From contig UBTY01000022.1 of NCBI GenBank assembly GCA_900468535.1, positions 1-64,000 on the forward strand: a stretch of 64,000 nucleotides of DNA. Reading direction: 5' to 3'. This document shows, piece by piece, positions 33,605-41,860 of the stretch. The position numbers were made by a program, and so were the translations under genes. Source of the stretch: Hyphomicrobiales bacterium. Lineage in GTDB: Bacteria; Pseudomonadota; Alphaproteobacteria; Rhizobiales; Rhizobiaceae. Each line of letters starts with the position of its first letter. Position 1 is the stretch's first letter. The notes beneath the pieces were generated by a model, which saw only the letters and a list, made by a program, of their open reading frames with translations, was not told the origin of the DNA and ran no database searches.

Positions 33605-34126
33605 CTATTTCAGCTGCATGGCAACATGTTCGGCATGTTGCTCGTGTCCCTGAAAAACCTTGAGTCCGGTCTGCAAGAGATCCTTCAGTTCGGCGTTCTT
33701 CGCCGATGGGATCAGCAGGGTTTCGAGGGCGCCGTTGACCTGCTTGTGGTAGGCGACTTCGTTTTCCACGTAGGCCTTGTCGAAGGCGGCGCCCTTCAGC
33801 TTCGCGAGCTTGTCCCGCTCCGTCGCGGCCGCTGATGCCAGCGACTTGCTGGTGTCGTTATCCTCGGGCGTGACGTTGAGTTTCTTGACCAGATCAAGAG
33901 CCTGCTTGTTTACGGCCTCATGGTCGCGAAGCATGTCCTTGGCAAAGGCAATCACTTCCTTGTTCTTGGAGATTTTGAGCGCCTGATTGGCGGCATCGAT
34001 GTCGATTGCACCCGCCGTGTAGGCGATATGGGCGATCTGGGGATCAGTGGGTGCAGCACCAGCGGCAAGGGCCGCTGTGCTGAGAAGGCAGATTGCGGCG
34101 AAAGCCGAGCTTAGTCGAACGAACAT
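33605..34126 (-). CDS. DUF4142 protein, exported
   Basis: 173 residues with a signal peptide (FVRLSSAFAAICLLSTAALA). The mature part is an all-alpha DUF4142 domain: AYTAGAIDIDAANQALKISK, EVIAFAKDMLRDHEAVNKQA, FDKAYVENEVAYHKQVNGAL and GHEQHAEHVAMQLK, a ferritin-like pattern with regularly spaced His residues. Function not established. The start at 34126 has GAGGAG 8 bp upstream and is preferred over 34141. Co-directional with the sigma factor and cupredoxin genes. Confidence 0.88.
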   Translation of the reverse strand: MFVRLSSAFAAICLLSTAALAAGAAPTDPQIAHIAYTAGAIDIDAANQALKISKNKEVIAFAKDMLRDHEAVNKQALDLVKKLNVTPEDNDTSKSLASAAATERDKLAKLKGAAFDKAYVENEVAYHKQVNGALETLLIPSAKNAELKDLLQTGLKVFQGHEQHAEHVAMQLK

Positions 34127-34211
34127 CTGAGAGCTCCTCATTCCGGCAGATCATGCCGGTTCGTGTTGGTGACCCTCATTGGATGTCGATCGCGCGCCGA
34201 CGTTCCGGAAA

Positions 34212-34907
34212 TTATTGCTCGATGCCCAGACGCTGCATCACGTTTGCGGTCAGCCTGTCACAGCGCTTGCCCGCAAACGGAAAGGCGTCGAGCAGCACCG
34301 GACCGATACGATTGTCTATATGCCGGCGCAGGAGATCTCTCGCTCGGTGCAGCCTTGATCGCACAGTCGCCGGCTTGATCATCAGAAGCTCAGCCGTCTC
34401 TTCGACGCTCAGCCCTTCGATGACCCTCGCGACGAAAACAAGCCGGAACGTGTCAGGAAGCTCGTCGGTTGCGTCTTCCACCAACTGCAGGATTTGTCTC
34501 TGTGCCATCGTTTTTTCTGGATCTTCGAGCGTCGCGTTGCCTGGGAACCGGACGACTTCGGCACCATTGCCTTCGAAGTGGAACTGGACCTCTTTTGCGC
34601 GTGAGGATTTACGAAGGCGCCCAAGCGCCTCGTTGCGGACAATCTGGTGCAGCCATGTCGATAGAGAGGCTTCCCTTCGAAAGCTCTCCAAATGCTTGAA
34701 CGCCTGGAGATAGGCCTCTTGAACTGCGTCCTCTGCCAGGGCGTCATCACGCAGTATGGCTCGCGCGATGCGATAGAGTCGCTGATTGTAGCGGCGCATC
34801 ACCGTCTGGTAGGCGTCGGGATCCTTGTTCAACATCCGTTGGATAAGGGCGGCATCATCGTCATTTTTAACGGGCGGTTGAACTGCAACGACAGTGTTCT
34901 GCACCAT
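34212..34907 (-). CDS. ECF-type RNA polymerase sigma factor
   Basis: 231 residues. Region 2 is VMRRYNQRLYRIARAILRDD then AEDAVQEAYLQAFKHLESF; region 4 is VFVARVIEGLSVEETAELL then KPATVRSRLHRARDLLRRHI. It directs RNA polymerase to a dedicated stress promoter. The ATG at 34907 follows GAGGAGACC; the longer frame from 35093 is not protein-like. No anti-sigma gene is adjacent; instead DUF4142 and cupredoxin genes follow and may be its targets. Confidence 0.9.
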   Translation of the reverse strand: MVQNTVVAVQPPVKNDDDAALIQRMLNKDPDAYQTVMRRYNQRLYRIARAILRDDALAEDAVQEAYLQAFKHLESFRREASLSTWLHQIVRNEALGRLRKSSRAKEVQFHFEGNGAEVVRFPGNATLEDPEKTMAQRQILQLVEDATDELPDTFRLVFVARVIEGLSVEETAELLMIKPATVRSRLHRARDLLRRHIDNRIGPVLLDAFPFAGKRCDRLTANVMQRLGIEQ

Positions 34908-35302
34908 GGTCTCCTCGATCAAATAGAACATTGGATGCCGGCAGAGACGAAATGTTCCGGGCAAGCCTAACTCAAGAACTTCTATTCGTGACACCCGGGC
35001 TCGCAACGTGACAGGTCGTAGGGCAGAGCCTCGCGAAGGTCCAACACATCCCATAAGATAACGCGATTCCCCGAAGTTCCCTCTCTCAAGCACTTAACCG
35101 ATTTGGGCAGGGTGCCACCGGTTCAGATCCCTTCAAGAGCAGCTGATCCGCGACCTTTATTTTCCAACCCTCCCAAGGGTTCACCATCCTAGATCAACCC
35201 GAGCTTTCCTATGGACTTCTTTATTTGCCCGATCGCGAAACATCCGGGGGCTAAACGTGGTATAGCAGGTTGCGGCACGATCAGGTGCCCATGGAGATGG
35301 CC

Positions 35303-35604
35303 ATGACCAAATTCGCACTTTACGTTCCGAAGCAAAATCCGGCAAGGAACAGGAGGTCGCCGATTTCCTGAGATCAGCAATACCTCTCGTCAACGCGGAG
35401 CCGGGCACGATTTCCTGGTATGCGATCCAGGAAGGCCCAAGCTCGTTTGCAATCTTCGATACGTTCGACGATGAGGACGGAAGGGATGCCCACCTCAACG
35501 GCCAGGTCGCTGCGGCTTTAATGGCGAAGGCCTCCGAAGGCGAGTTATTCGCCAAGCCACCACAGATCCACAAGTTATCCATTATCGTCGATAAGCGGTC
35601 GTAA
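35303..35604 (+). pseudogene. Antibiotic biosynthesis monooxygenase-type gene, frameshifted near its start
   Basis: The ATG at 35303 opens MTKFALYV, then the frame stops. Shifting frame at about 35324 gives EAKSGKEQEVADFLRSAIPL, NAEPGTISWYAIQEGPSSFA, IFDTFDDEDGRDAHLNGQVA and a normal end at 35604. This is an ABM-domain protein of about 100 residues (small dimeric heme-independent oxygenase/quinol-oxidising fold). One or two bases are missing near the eighth codon. Unless translation starts downstream, it is inactive. Confidence 0.75.
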
Positions 35605-35706
35605 GTGTCGGGCTGTTGTCGCGGTCATTCGTGGCGCGCTTTTCTTCGCCGGAGAAGGCAGAAAGGTTGAGTGCTCTAGCCAATCCCTTCAGGTCAGTCT
35701 GGCGAG

Positions 35707-36147
35707 CTATTGCCCGATGCCGCTCGTGGCAGCGTCGTTGAGAAGAGTGGTCAATGCGGTGACAAGCTGGGCATGAACAAAAGGCTTCTGAAGTAGAATG
35801 CTATTGGGAACGCCTTGGGCCGCCCATTCCTTGGCGCTGTCCCCGGTCATATAGATTACCGGCATGAGCGGCTGCAGTTCACGCGCCCGGCGCGCCAAAT
35901 CCCAACCGTCTGCTTCACCCGGCATTCTTACATCGGTTAGCAGGGCGCAAAAGCGGTCCGCGTCCTCCTCCAAAGCACGGATAGCTTCGTCCGCGCTCGA
36001 TACCGCGAGGTGCTCGAAGCCGGCTTCTGTCACCACATCTTCGAGATTTGCTCTGATGAGAGATTCATCTTCAGCGATAAGAACAAGCAGCTTGCTCCCG
36101 TCTGTGCTGATGATTTTCTCAGATGTCTCTGCGGAATCATCGACCAT
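35707..36147 (-). CDS. Stand-alone response regulator receiver
   Basis: About 146 residues of receiver domain without an output domain. Acidic pocket in VLIAEDESLIR, phospho-acceptor Asp in CALLTDVRMPGEADGWDLAR, Thr in VIYMTGDS and Lys in ILLQKPF. Such single-domain regulators usually relay phosphate or sequester a kinase; a HisKA_2 kinase exists at 2.7 kb. The start is uncertain: 36147 or 36162 are reasonable, and the frame is open to 36267. Confidence 0.82.
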   Translation of the reverse strand: MVDDSAETSEKIISTDGSKLLVLIAEDESLIRANLEDVVTEAGFEHLAVSSADEAIRALEEDADRFCALLTDVRMPGEADGWDLARRARELQPLMPVIYMTGDSAKEWAAQGVPNSILLQKPFVHAQLVTALTTLLNDAATSGIGQ

Positions 36148-36267
36148 GAACTCGTCCTGCATTGGCAGGCGGGAGCTCGTAGCCCTCAGCCGCCAGCGCC
36201 TACGAATTCGTTTGCTGACGATCACCAACACATAGAGCATCTCGGTGGTTTGTCCATCCTCGCCCAC

Positions 36268-36565
36268 AGCAGAAAGTGAGAAGTGGTCGGAGACCCCGTA
36301 GCGTCATGATCCATCATTCGTGGGGCTTCATCGTTGCTTGACTGCGAGATCGGACAGGCTAGCAGCACCGATGCAAGCTGTCGGTGTCAATCAGACTTCC
36401 AGGTGCTCCCTGCGCCCGCAGATCTCGGCTTCTTTCCGGTCGAACTCATCTGTGTGTCCGTCACCCAACGATCCGTCGCGACTGTGGCTGGGGTTGCTGA
36501 CCAACGATGAGGTAAAGGAGCTAAGTCTTCCCAATCGAGAAGGCCGTTTCGGTGGGCAATGATTT
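36268..36565. other. Intergenic region with nothing recognised
   Basis: About 300 bp between a receiver gene (transcribed away, leftward) and the 3' end of the decayed amidase. Short open frames on both strands look random. No regulatory motif was recognised. Confidence 0.4.
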
Positions 36566-37967
36566 TCAGAGCGTGGGGTGCAGGACGCGCGTTGAGCTAA
36601 CGCTCTCCAGCAGTGAGGCGACATGAAGGATGGTCGACTCTGCCTGCCACGCGCCGACGATCTGGATGTTGATCGGCAAGGCTTCGCCGCTGGTGCCGAA
36701 CCGCATCGAGACGCCGGGAAGGTCAGTGACGTTCAGCGGCACGGTCGCGCCCTGCAGGTATGTCGCATCGACCTTCTGTCCGTCGATCACGAACTCTTCA
36801 TCCCTGTGCTTGTGGGCAGGGATCGGCAGCACGTGGGTGATCAAGGCGTTGTAGCGGGAGAAGTAGTCGGCGTAGCCGTTCGGCGGCCTGCCGGCCCCGA
36901 CATAGTCCGCCATCGAGGTGTCTGGCAGTGACAGCATCGTCTTCGGCATCTTGTAGAGCTCGTCCTCTCGACGACCTGCGGTCGCCTCGCGGAAGGCGGG
37001 CTTCATCTCCATGACATGCAGACGGTTGAAGAGGTCCAGGGCAAAATCCTTCTCGAGTGCTGGGATGCCGACATGCTCGACTGAAAGGCCGATGTCCCGC
37101 AGTGCCACGGCTGCCGCCTTGACGGTAGCGACGACTTCCGGATCAACGGGGCCGAAGCCCGGTCCGACCATCCATCCGACGCGAAGCTGCCGGAAGGGCT
37201 GTCTACCGATCCCGGCATCGAATGGGACCTTGCTCGACGAGAAGGCATCCTGTCCGTCAGGACCTGCCAACTGCGAGAAGGCGAGGGCGACGTCGCGCAC
37301 CGAGCGGGCCATCGGCCCAACGTGCCAGAAGCGACGTGGTGCACGCGGCCAGATGCCTGTCATCGGGACACGGCCGTGCGTCGCCTTCATCGAGGTGATC
37401 CCGGTTTGGGCAGCCGGCCCCCGCACGGAGATCGCGAGGTCCGTGCCCAGTCCGAGTGGCGACATGCCGGCGGCGATGGCGGCAGATTCACCGCCGCTCG
37501 ATCCGCCCGGCGTCCGCTCCAGATCCCACGGGTTGTTGGAGTGCACGGACAGCAGGTTGTCGCTTTCGATCCAGTAAGAGAACTCCGGCAGGTTGGTCTT
37601 GGCGAGCAGAATGCCGCCTGCCTTCTTCAGCCGGGCCACGCTGGTCGTGTCGCGGTCGGGCAAACGCCCCTTGAAGATTGGCGAGCCGCGCTGCGTCATT
37701 ACTCCTTCAGTATCGATGGATACCTTTGGCTATGAATCGCACGCCATGCAACGGACCAAGCTCGTCGCTCGCAAGCACAGCAGCTTCAGCCTCTCGCGCT
37801 GAATCGAGCGCTGCATCGGCGACTGTAACGGTCGCATTGACCTTGGGATCGATCACTTCGATGCGATCGAGATGCGCCTGTACCCCCTCGACGGGCAATA
37901 TCTCCTTGCCGCGGATGAATTGGGCAGGGGTGGTGGCGTCGGAACAGATCAGTAGTTCGTTGCTCAT
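36566..37967 (-). pseudogene. Amidase-signature enzyme, frameshifted
   Basis: The N-terminal piece (37707-37967) starts MSNELLICSDATTPAQFIRG and reaches GPLHGVRFIAKG, which carries the catalytic lysine, then stops. A second frame, ending at 36566, resumes with SIDTEGVMTQRGSPIFKGRL and holds the rest: TPGGSSGGESAAIAAG with the cis-serine, then TDLAISVRGPAAQTG with the nucleophile serine. One extra base near 37708 explains the break. The whole would be an amidase of about 466 residues. Probably inactive unless the second piece is translated from an internal ATG, which would lack the catalytic Lys. Confidence 0.82.
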
Positions 37968-38120
37968 GGTGCTCTCGCTAACTAACCAGAGCTGGGATTG
38001 ATTAATTCGGCCGCAGGCTGACGATGAGATGACTATTTCGGTTTCCGCACAGCGCTAAAAAGTCGGCAGCTGGAACCCAAATATGCCCGGAGACGTTCAA
38101 GATATTGGACGGAGGTGATA

Positions 38121-39233
38121 TTGGATAACCAGCCATACGAGAGGGAAGGTAGACAACACACGAGCCGTTTCTCGGGCCTCCCGATTTCGAACTGGGCCAT
38201 CAAAGGGCTCTTTATATATTCCTCCGTTCTTTGCCTGAGCCTCGGCAAGGATTTCTTCGTGCCAATTGTGTTCGCTTTCCTACTGGCGCAGGTTTTTAGT
38301 CCGATCCGCCGTTTCTTCGATCGTATCGGCGTGCATCCCGCCTTGACGTCCGTCATCATTGTGGGCCTACTTGTCATCGGGATAACTGCCATCACCGGCG
38401 CAATCATCGTGCCGGTCAGCGGATATCTCCATAATCTACCTCGCATAGAGGAAGACCTGCAGACAAAGCTTTCCGGCATTTCCCAAGCGCTCTCCGGCGC
38501 GTTCAAAGCAAGTCGGCAGGTGGCAGATCTCCTGAAAAGCCATGCAGCCGATGTTCAACAAGTTGAGCTGAGAGGCAACGGTCCCCTGACAAGCGCTGCA
38601 CTGATTGTTCCAGCAATGCTGGGCCAAGTGCTTCTAACGCTTATCCTTTTGCTGTTTCTGCTGGCGTCTGGAGATCTGTTTTACGAAAAACTCGTCGAGG
38701 CTATGCCAACGGTGCAGGACAAACGCCGAGCTATGCAGATCGCCAGTGACATCGAAAGGCGCCTGTCGCGATATCTGCTCACGATTACGGTAATCAACGC
38801 GTCACTCGGCCTGGTCATCGGCATTTTGCTTTGGCTTATGGGGATGCCGAATCCGATTCTCTTCGGTGTCATCGCATTCGCTTGCAATTTCGTTCCCTAC
38901 CTCGGGCCCTTCGCTAGCCTTACGGCGGGCACAGCAGTGGCGCTGATTTCTTTCGATGGTATCGGCTTCTCCGCCGCCGTGGCAGGGATGTATCTGGTTA
39001 TCATGGCCTTTGAAGGCCATATCGTCACGCCGTATTTCATTGGGCGGCGTTTGCAACTCAACACCGTTGTGGTGCTGATCGCAGTCTCGTTTTGGGCATG
39101 GTTGTGGTCGGTAATAGGAATGCTGTTGGCTGTTCCCCTCCTCGTGACCTTGAACGTTTTTTGTACTCATATTGCCGGTCTGCACGGGCTTGGCAATTTT
39201 TTGTCCGCCGGAGTTGACGAGTCGGGCAACTGA
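38121..39233 (+). CDS. AI-2E-family transporter (PerM/YdbI type)
   Basis: 370-residue membrane protein. GKDFFVPIVFAFLLAQVFSP, RFFDRIGVHPALTSVIIVGL, PNPILFGVIAFACNFVPYLG and the FEGHIVTPYFIGRRLQLNTV motif define the AI-2E family. Members export signals, Na+/H+ or other substrates; function here is unknown. A TTG at 38121 lies 4 bp after GGAGGTG and is the best start; GTG at 38115 overlaps that box. Monocistronic. Confidence 0.87.
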   Translation: MDNQPYEREGRQHTSRFSGLPISNWAIKGLFIYSSVLCLSLGKDFFVPIVFAFLLAQVFSPIRRFFDRIGVHPALTSVIIVGLLVIGITAITGAIIVPVSGYLHNLPRIEEDLQTKLSGISQALSGAFKASRQVADLLKSHAADVQQVELRGNGPLTSAALIVPAMLGQVLLTLILLLFLLASGDLFYEKLVEAMPTVQDKRRAMQIASDIERRLSRYLLTITVINASLGLVIGILLWLMGMPNPILFGVIAFACNFVPYLGPFASLTAGTAVALISFDGIGFSAAVAGMYLVIMAFEGHIVTPYFIGRRLQLNTVVVLIAVSFWAWLWSVIGMLLAVPLLVTLNVFCTHIAGLHGLGNFLSAGVDESGN

Positions 39234-39514
39234 GATGATGCGCCGACATGCCTTTGCCTTCGCCGCTCGGGCCACCCGGAAACCAAGATTTCAATCACAT
39301 AGAGCATAGCGTGAACCCGCCGGCGACAAAGTTCGACGCACTGGTAAAGAACGTATTTTGAGCTTTCCTGACATCACACCGCGGGAAAAGGTCGAACTGA
39401 ATATGCTGCACGGCGTCTGCGTGAATTATGCCCGAAACCTGGCCCAATCGGGTGATAGGGGTTCTATAGCGCTTCTCAATAAAAAGGGTTGAACCGCTAG
39501 GACTCCATGATTTA
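39234..39514. other. Intergenic region leading to the first MarR-type site
   Basis: No gene was recognised. A short frame reads FPDITPREKVELNMLHGVCV near 39365-39430 without known relatives. The region ends in the palindromic operator at 39515. Confidence 0.35.
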
Positions 39515-39529
39515 TATCACGACGTGATA
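39515..39529. promoter_or_regulatory. MarR-type operator site 1
   Basis: TATCACGACGTGATA, a perfect palindrome around a 3-bp centre, 27 bp upstream of the 91-residue protein gene. One of ten matches to TATCAY-N3-RTGATR between 39.5 and 61.6 kb. Confidence 0.7.
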
Positions 39530-39556
39530 CTGTTGTGATCGGAGCTCGACGTCATC

Positions 39557-39832
39557 GTGTCAAATCAAACCAGATGCCTCCCAAGTGACGAGGTCCTCGC
39601 GGACCGCCTGGGTCTGTCGACCAAAGAATTCCAGCGCTACCGTCTGCAGAACCTCGTTTCGGTTTCCACGACCTCCGCGACCGCGAACGACGGGCTCCTG
39701 GTCACCTGCCAGCTTGGGAACAGGGTGTGGGAAGGTGTTGTCGTGAATGGAAGCGTCACGTCCGAACGGGTCAGGTTTCTGCGCGGAAAGCGGGCGGGCA
39801 GTTCACCTTCCACGGTGCGTCGTGAACCTTGA
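39557..39832 (+). CDS. Small protein of unknown function behind operator site 1
   Basis: 91 residues (GTG start), beginning SNQTRCLPSDEVLADRLGLS then TKEFQRYRLQNLVSV, which suggests a short helical N-terminal part, and a C-terminal beta-rich segment (LLVTCQLGNRVWEGVVVNGS). I do not recognise a family. Its stop overlaps an open frame leading into the IalB gene by 4 bp, and only 23 bp separate it from the likely IalB start, so the two are probably co-transcribed under the MarR-type site. Confidence 0.6.
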   Translation: MSNQTRCLPSDEVLADRLGLSTKEFQRYRLQNLVSVSTTSATANDGLLVTCQLGNRVWEGVVVNGSVTSERVRFLRGKRAGSSPSTVRREP

Positions 39833-39855
39833 TCCGAGTTGAAGAAAGGAAAACA

Positions 39856-40344
39856 ATGAAGAAGCTCGTCAGCCTCCTGGTCGCTTTATCGATTCCCTTC
39901 ACCGCCCACGCTGCGGCCAGAATGGTCTCACGGACTGGCGACTGGGGCGTCTACTCCTTCAAAAGAGATGGAAAGCTCGTGTGCTACGCGCTGTCGATTC
40001 CCAAACAATCCAGACCCTCTGACGTCGATCACGGGAAGAACTACTTTCTGATTGCTCCAGCGGCAAATGGCGGAGGCAACGAGCCAGAGGCGGTCCTTGG
40101 CTACAAAGTGCAGGCCGGCTCGATAGTGCATGTTTCAGTTGGCGAGAAGAAGTTCGAAATGTTCGTAAAGGACAATACCGCCTGGGTCGCGGAGGCGGCG
40201 CGCGAGCCTGAATTCATCAATGCGCTTCGATCCGGAAACCACATGACCTTACAGGCGACGTCGGCGAGAGGAACGCGTACCATCTACGACTATTCGCTGT
40301 CAGGCGTAACGGCAGCTTTGGAGCGAGTCGAGCACTGCAAGTGA
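39856..40344 (+). CDS. IalB-family exported protein
   Basis: 162 residues with a signal peptide (KKLVSLLVALSIPFTAHAAA). The rest matches invasion-associated locus B proteins: TGDWGVYSFKRDGKLVCYAL, GKNYFLIAPAANGG, VQAGSIVHVSVGEKKFEMFV and a C-terminal ERVEHCK. A periplasmic beta-sandwich of unclear role. The ATG at 39856 follows AAGGAAAA and starts exactly at the signal peptide. Likely in the same transcript as the preceding small gene. Confidence 0.85.
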   Translation: MKKLVSLLVALSIPFTAHAAARMVSRTGDWGVYSFKRDGKLVCYALSIPKQSRPSDVDHGKNYFLIAPAANGGGNEPEAVLGYKVQAGSIVHVSVGEKKFEMFVKDNTAWVAEAAREPEFINALRSGNHMTLQATSARGTRTIYDYSLSGVTAALERVEHCK

Positions 40345-40375
40345 AGCGGCGCTCACCCGATCCCGAACGCCGCTT
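40344..40375 (+). terminator. Hairpin terminator after ialB-like gene
   Basis: AAGCGGCG (40344-40351) and CGCCGCTT (40368-40375) enclose a 16-base loop and are followed by TGTTAT. It overlaps the 3' end of the convergent gene and could serve both strands. Confidence 0.5.
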
Positions 40376-40604
40376 TGTTATCGGGCGTCGCGAGTTCTCG
40401 AAGACGGTGCGACGGGGTTCGCCCCTTGCCCGATAGCAGCAGGTCCAGTTCGCGCTTCGAATTCCCAAACCTCTGCAGAAGGCGCTCCGCTTCGTGTCGG
40501 CCGATCCCGTAGCGTCGCCGCAGGCTTCCAACATCGTATCTGGGTTCGATCTCGGTTTCGTTCACCGATAGGGGAAGCGTGCTATCTTGTTGGGAACGCT
40601 TCAT
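40353..40604 (-). CDS. Small DUF3606-like helical protein
   Basis: 83 residues starting MKRSQQDSTLPLSVNETEIE. The central stretch LRRRYGIGRHEAERLLQRFG followed by NSKRELDLLL resembles the short helical DUF3606 pattern (YWTKKFGVS..L...V...G), but the similarity is weak. The ATG at 40604 has AAGGAG 7 bp upstream. MarR-type operator site 2 lies 64 bp upstream. Confidence 0.6.
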   Translation of the reverse strand: MKRSQQDSTLPLSVNETEIEPRYDVGSLRRRYGIGRHEAERLLQRFGNSKRELDLLLSGKGRTPSHRLRELATPDNKAAFGIG

Positions 40605-40668
40605 GGTCAAAACTCCTTCCAAGGAGTAATGGACCCGACGACGCCGCGGTTCCAAGCGCGGTAGAATA

Positions 40669-40683
40669 TATCACGTGATGATG
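40669..40683. promoter_or_regulatory. MarR-type operator site 2
   Basis: TATCACGTGATGATG: TCA-N5-TGA core in the common register, 64 bp upstream of the 83-residue protein gene and just beyond the 3' end of the 30-residue membrane peptide. Confidence 0.55.
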
Positions 40684-40693
40684 AAAACAGCGG

Positions 40694-40786
40694 TCAGATA
40701 TGAAGGAGGACGTAGATCGCGGCGCCCCAGATTGCGGCGACGAACAGGGCGACGCCGGCCAGGAAAAGTTTGACATCAATGGACAT
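40694..40786 (-). CDS. 30-residue single-span membrane protein
   Basis: A short reading frame with ATG at 40786 encodes MSIDVKLFLAGVALFVAAIW followed by GAAIYVLLHI: a short polar start and one long hydrophobic helix, the form of small membrane-complex subunits or regulators. No family recognised. It lies between the 42-residue peptide gene (upstream) and operator site 2 (downstream), probably one leftward transcript starting at operator site 3. Confidence 0.5.
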   Translation of the reverse strand: MSIDVKLFLAGVALFVAAIWGAAIYVLLHI

Positions 40787-40835
40787 GATCAACCATCGAC
40801 AAGGTAGTCTGTCGATTGCCCGCACATCCCACGGG

Positions 40836-40964
40836 TCAGTTCGAGGTCTGGATTGGTGCGGCCTGCGACACTTCGGACGTGGCCTCGCCGGGAATCGACG
40901 CGATGGCGAACATGACCGCGACATAGCTTGCAAACACGGCAGAAATGACGGCACCTTTGGTCAA
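40836..40964 (-). CDS. 42-residue exported or membrane-anchored peptide
   Basis: TTG start at 40964, with AGGAG 8 bp upstream. It reads TKGAVISAVFASYVAVMFAI then ASIPGEATSEVSQAAPIQTS N: a hydrophobic N-terminal helix followed by a small polar tail, as in a signal peptide or membrane anchor. No family known. Operator site 3 is 15 bp upstream of the start, almost touching the ribosome-binding site. Confidence 0.5.
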   Translation of the reverse strand: MTKGAVISAVFASYVAVMFAIASIPGEATSEVSQAAPIQTSN

Positions 40965-40979
40965 TGGTTCGCTCCTTTA

Positions 40980-40994
40980 TATCATGTGATGACA
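40980..40994. promoter_or_regulatory. MarR-type operator site 3
   Basis: TATCATGTGATGACA, TCA-N5-TGA core. It lies between the leftward 42-residue peptide gene (15 bp) and the rightward receiver gene (60 bp), so it could control both. Confidence 0.6.
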
Positions 40995-41054
40995 TTCTTT
41001 GATCATTCGTCCATAATGTCAACCTGAATGCAGGATGAATGATTGGGGGGGCGA

Positions 41055-41456
41055 GTGACTTTTGAAAAGATTCTAATTGTTGAGGACGACGCTTTGATCG
41101 CGGCGGATGTTCGCGATATCGTGGCGAGTTTCGGTTACGACGTCGTGGGAATTGCGGACAGTTTCGAGAGCGCGCAGCAGCTCGCCCCGTTTGCGACCAT
41201 CGCCTTGGTCGACGTGAACCTTCGCGATGGGGCCACCGGGCCGAGGATTGCGCAGTACCTCGCGAACGACTTCGGCGTCGCGGTGGTCATGGTCACCGCC
41301 AATCCCGAAATGATCGTTGCCGATTTGTCTAGAGTGATCGGCCTGATATCGAAACCCCCGCAGCCGAAACTGATCGGCAGCGTCCTCGAATACGTGAGGA
41401 CAATCCGCGAGGGAGGGCGCGGCTCGCCTCCGGAAGGGATGCGTGTCTTCGCGTGA
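41055..41456 (+). CDS. Stand-alone receiver-domain protein
   Basis: 133 residues of receiver domain only. ILIVEDDALIAADVRDIV gives the acidic pair, IALVDVNLRDG the phospho-acceptor Asp, VVMVTANPEMI the Thr and IGLISKPPQPK the Lys. GTG at 41055 is the likely start; the upstream TTG at 41043 precedes a run of seven G. Its end overlaps the next small gene by 4 bp. Divergent from the tiny peptide genes, sharing operator site 3. Confidence 0.85.
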   Translation: MTFEKILIVEDDALIAADVRDIVASFGYDVVGIADSFESAQQLAPFATIALVDVNLRDGATGPRIAQYLANDFGVAVVMVTANPEMIVADLSRVIGLISKPPQPKLIGSVLEYVRTIREGGRGSPPEGMRVFA

Positions 41457-41776
41457 ACGACGGGGACGACACCATGATTGACAGACGTGCGGAACTTGGT
41501 CTGTGGGTGGGACGGCTGGAAACCATCCTGATCGAGCTGGGAGTGCTGAACCAGGACGGCGAGGTCGCCTGCGACGCAGGATCTCGTTTCCCCAGGGACG
41601 TCGAGGAGGCGCTGGACGGTTTCATCGAAAACCCGGTCGAGCTCATCGGTCTCCTCAAGATCTGCCGCGACGCCCGCGATGGGAGACCATTGTCTCCCGC
41701 AGTTCTGATGGCGGCACATCTCATGACCAAGGAGATACTGCTGGTGCTGCAGGAGGCCAGAGGCGCCGAGAGCTAA
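41453..41776 (+). CDS. Unknown 107-residue protein coupled to receiver gene
   Basis: Cytoplasmic, helical, acidic protein (LGLWVGRLETILIELGVLNQ, FIENPVELIGLLKICRDARD, AAHLMTKEILLVLQEA). No family recognised. Translation is coupled to the receiver gene by a GTGA overlap, or may begin at the ATG at 41474. It could be a partner of the receiver. A strong hairpin follows the stop. Confidence 0.65.
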   Translation: MNDGDDTMIDRRAELGLWVGRLETILIELGVLNQDGEVACDAGSRFPRDVEEALDGFIENPVELIGLLKICRDARDGRPLSPAVLMAAHLMTKEILLVLQEARGAES

Positions 41777-41793
41777 GGCTGTTTCAAAGAAAT

Positions 41794-41822
41794 GGCCCGC
41801 CCGAAATCATTTCGGACGGGCC
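41794..41822. terminator. Bidirectional hairpin between convergent genes
   Basis: GGCCCG-C-CCGAAA-TCA-TTTCGG-A-CGGGCC, twelve base pairs with one internal mismatch, between the convergent 107-residue and 138-residue protein genes. No T-run, but its position fits a shared terminator. Confidence 0.6.
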
Positions 41823-41860
41823 TCGCGCCAACCAGGTATCTCATCACGCCTGGTCGAAGC

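Noticed and set aside
38101..38125. Direct repeat GATATTGGA before the AI-2E-type gene, considered as a MarR-type site
   Set aside because: It is a direct, not inverted, repeat and lacks the TCA-N5-TGA core.
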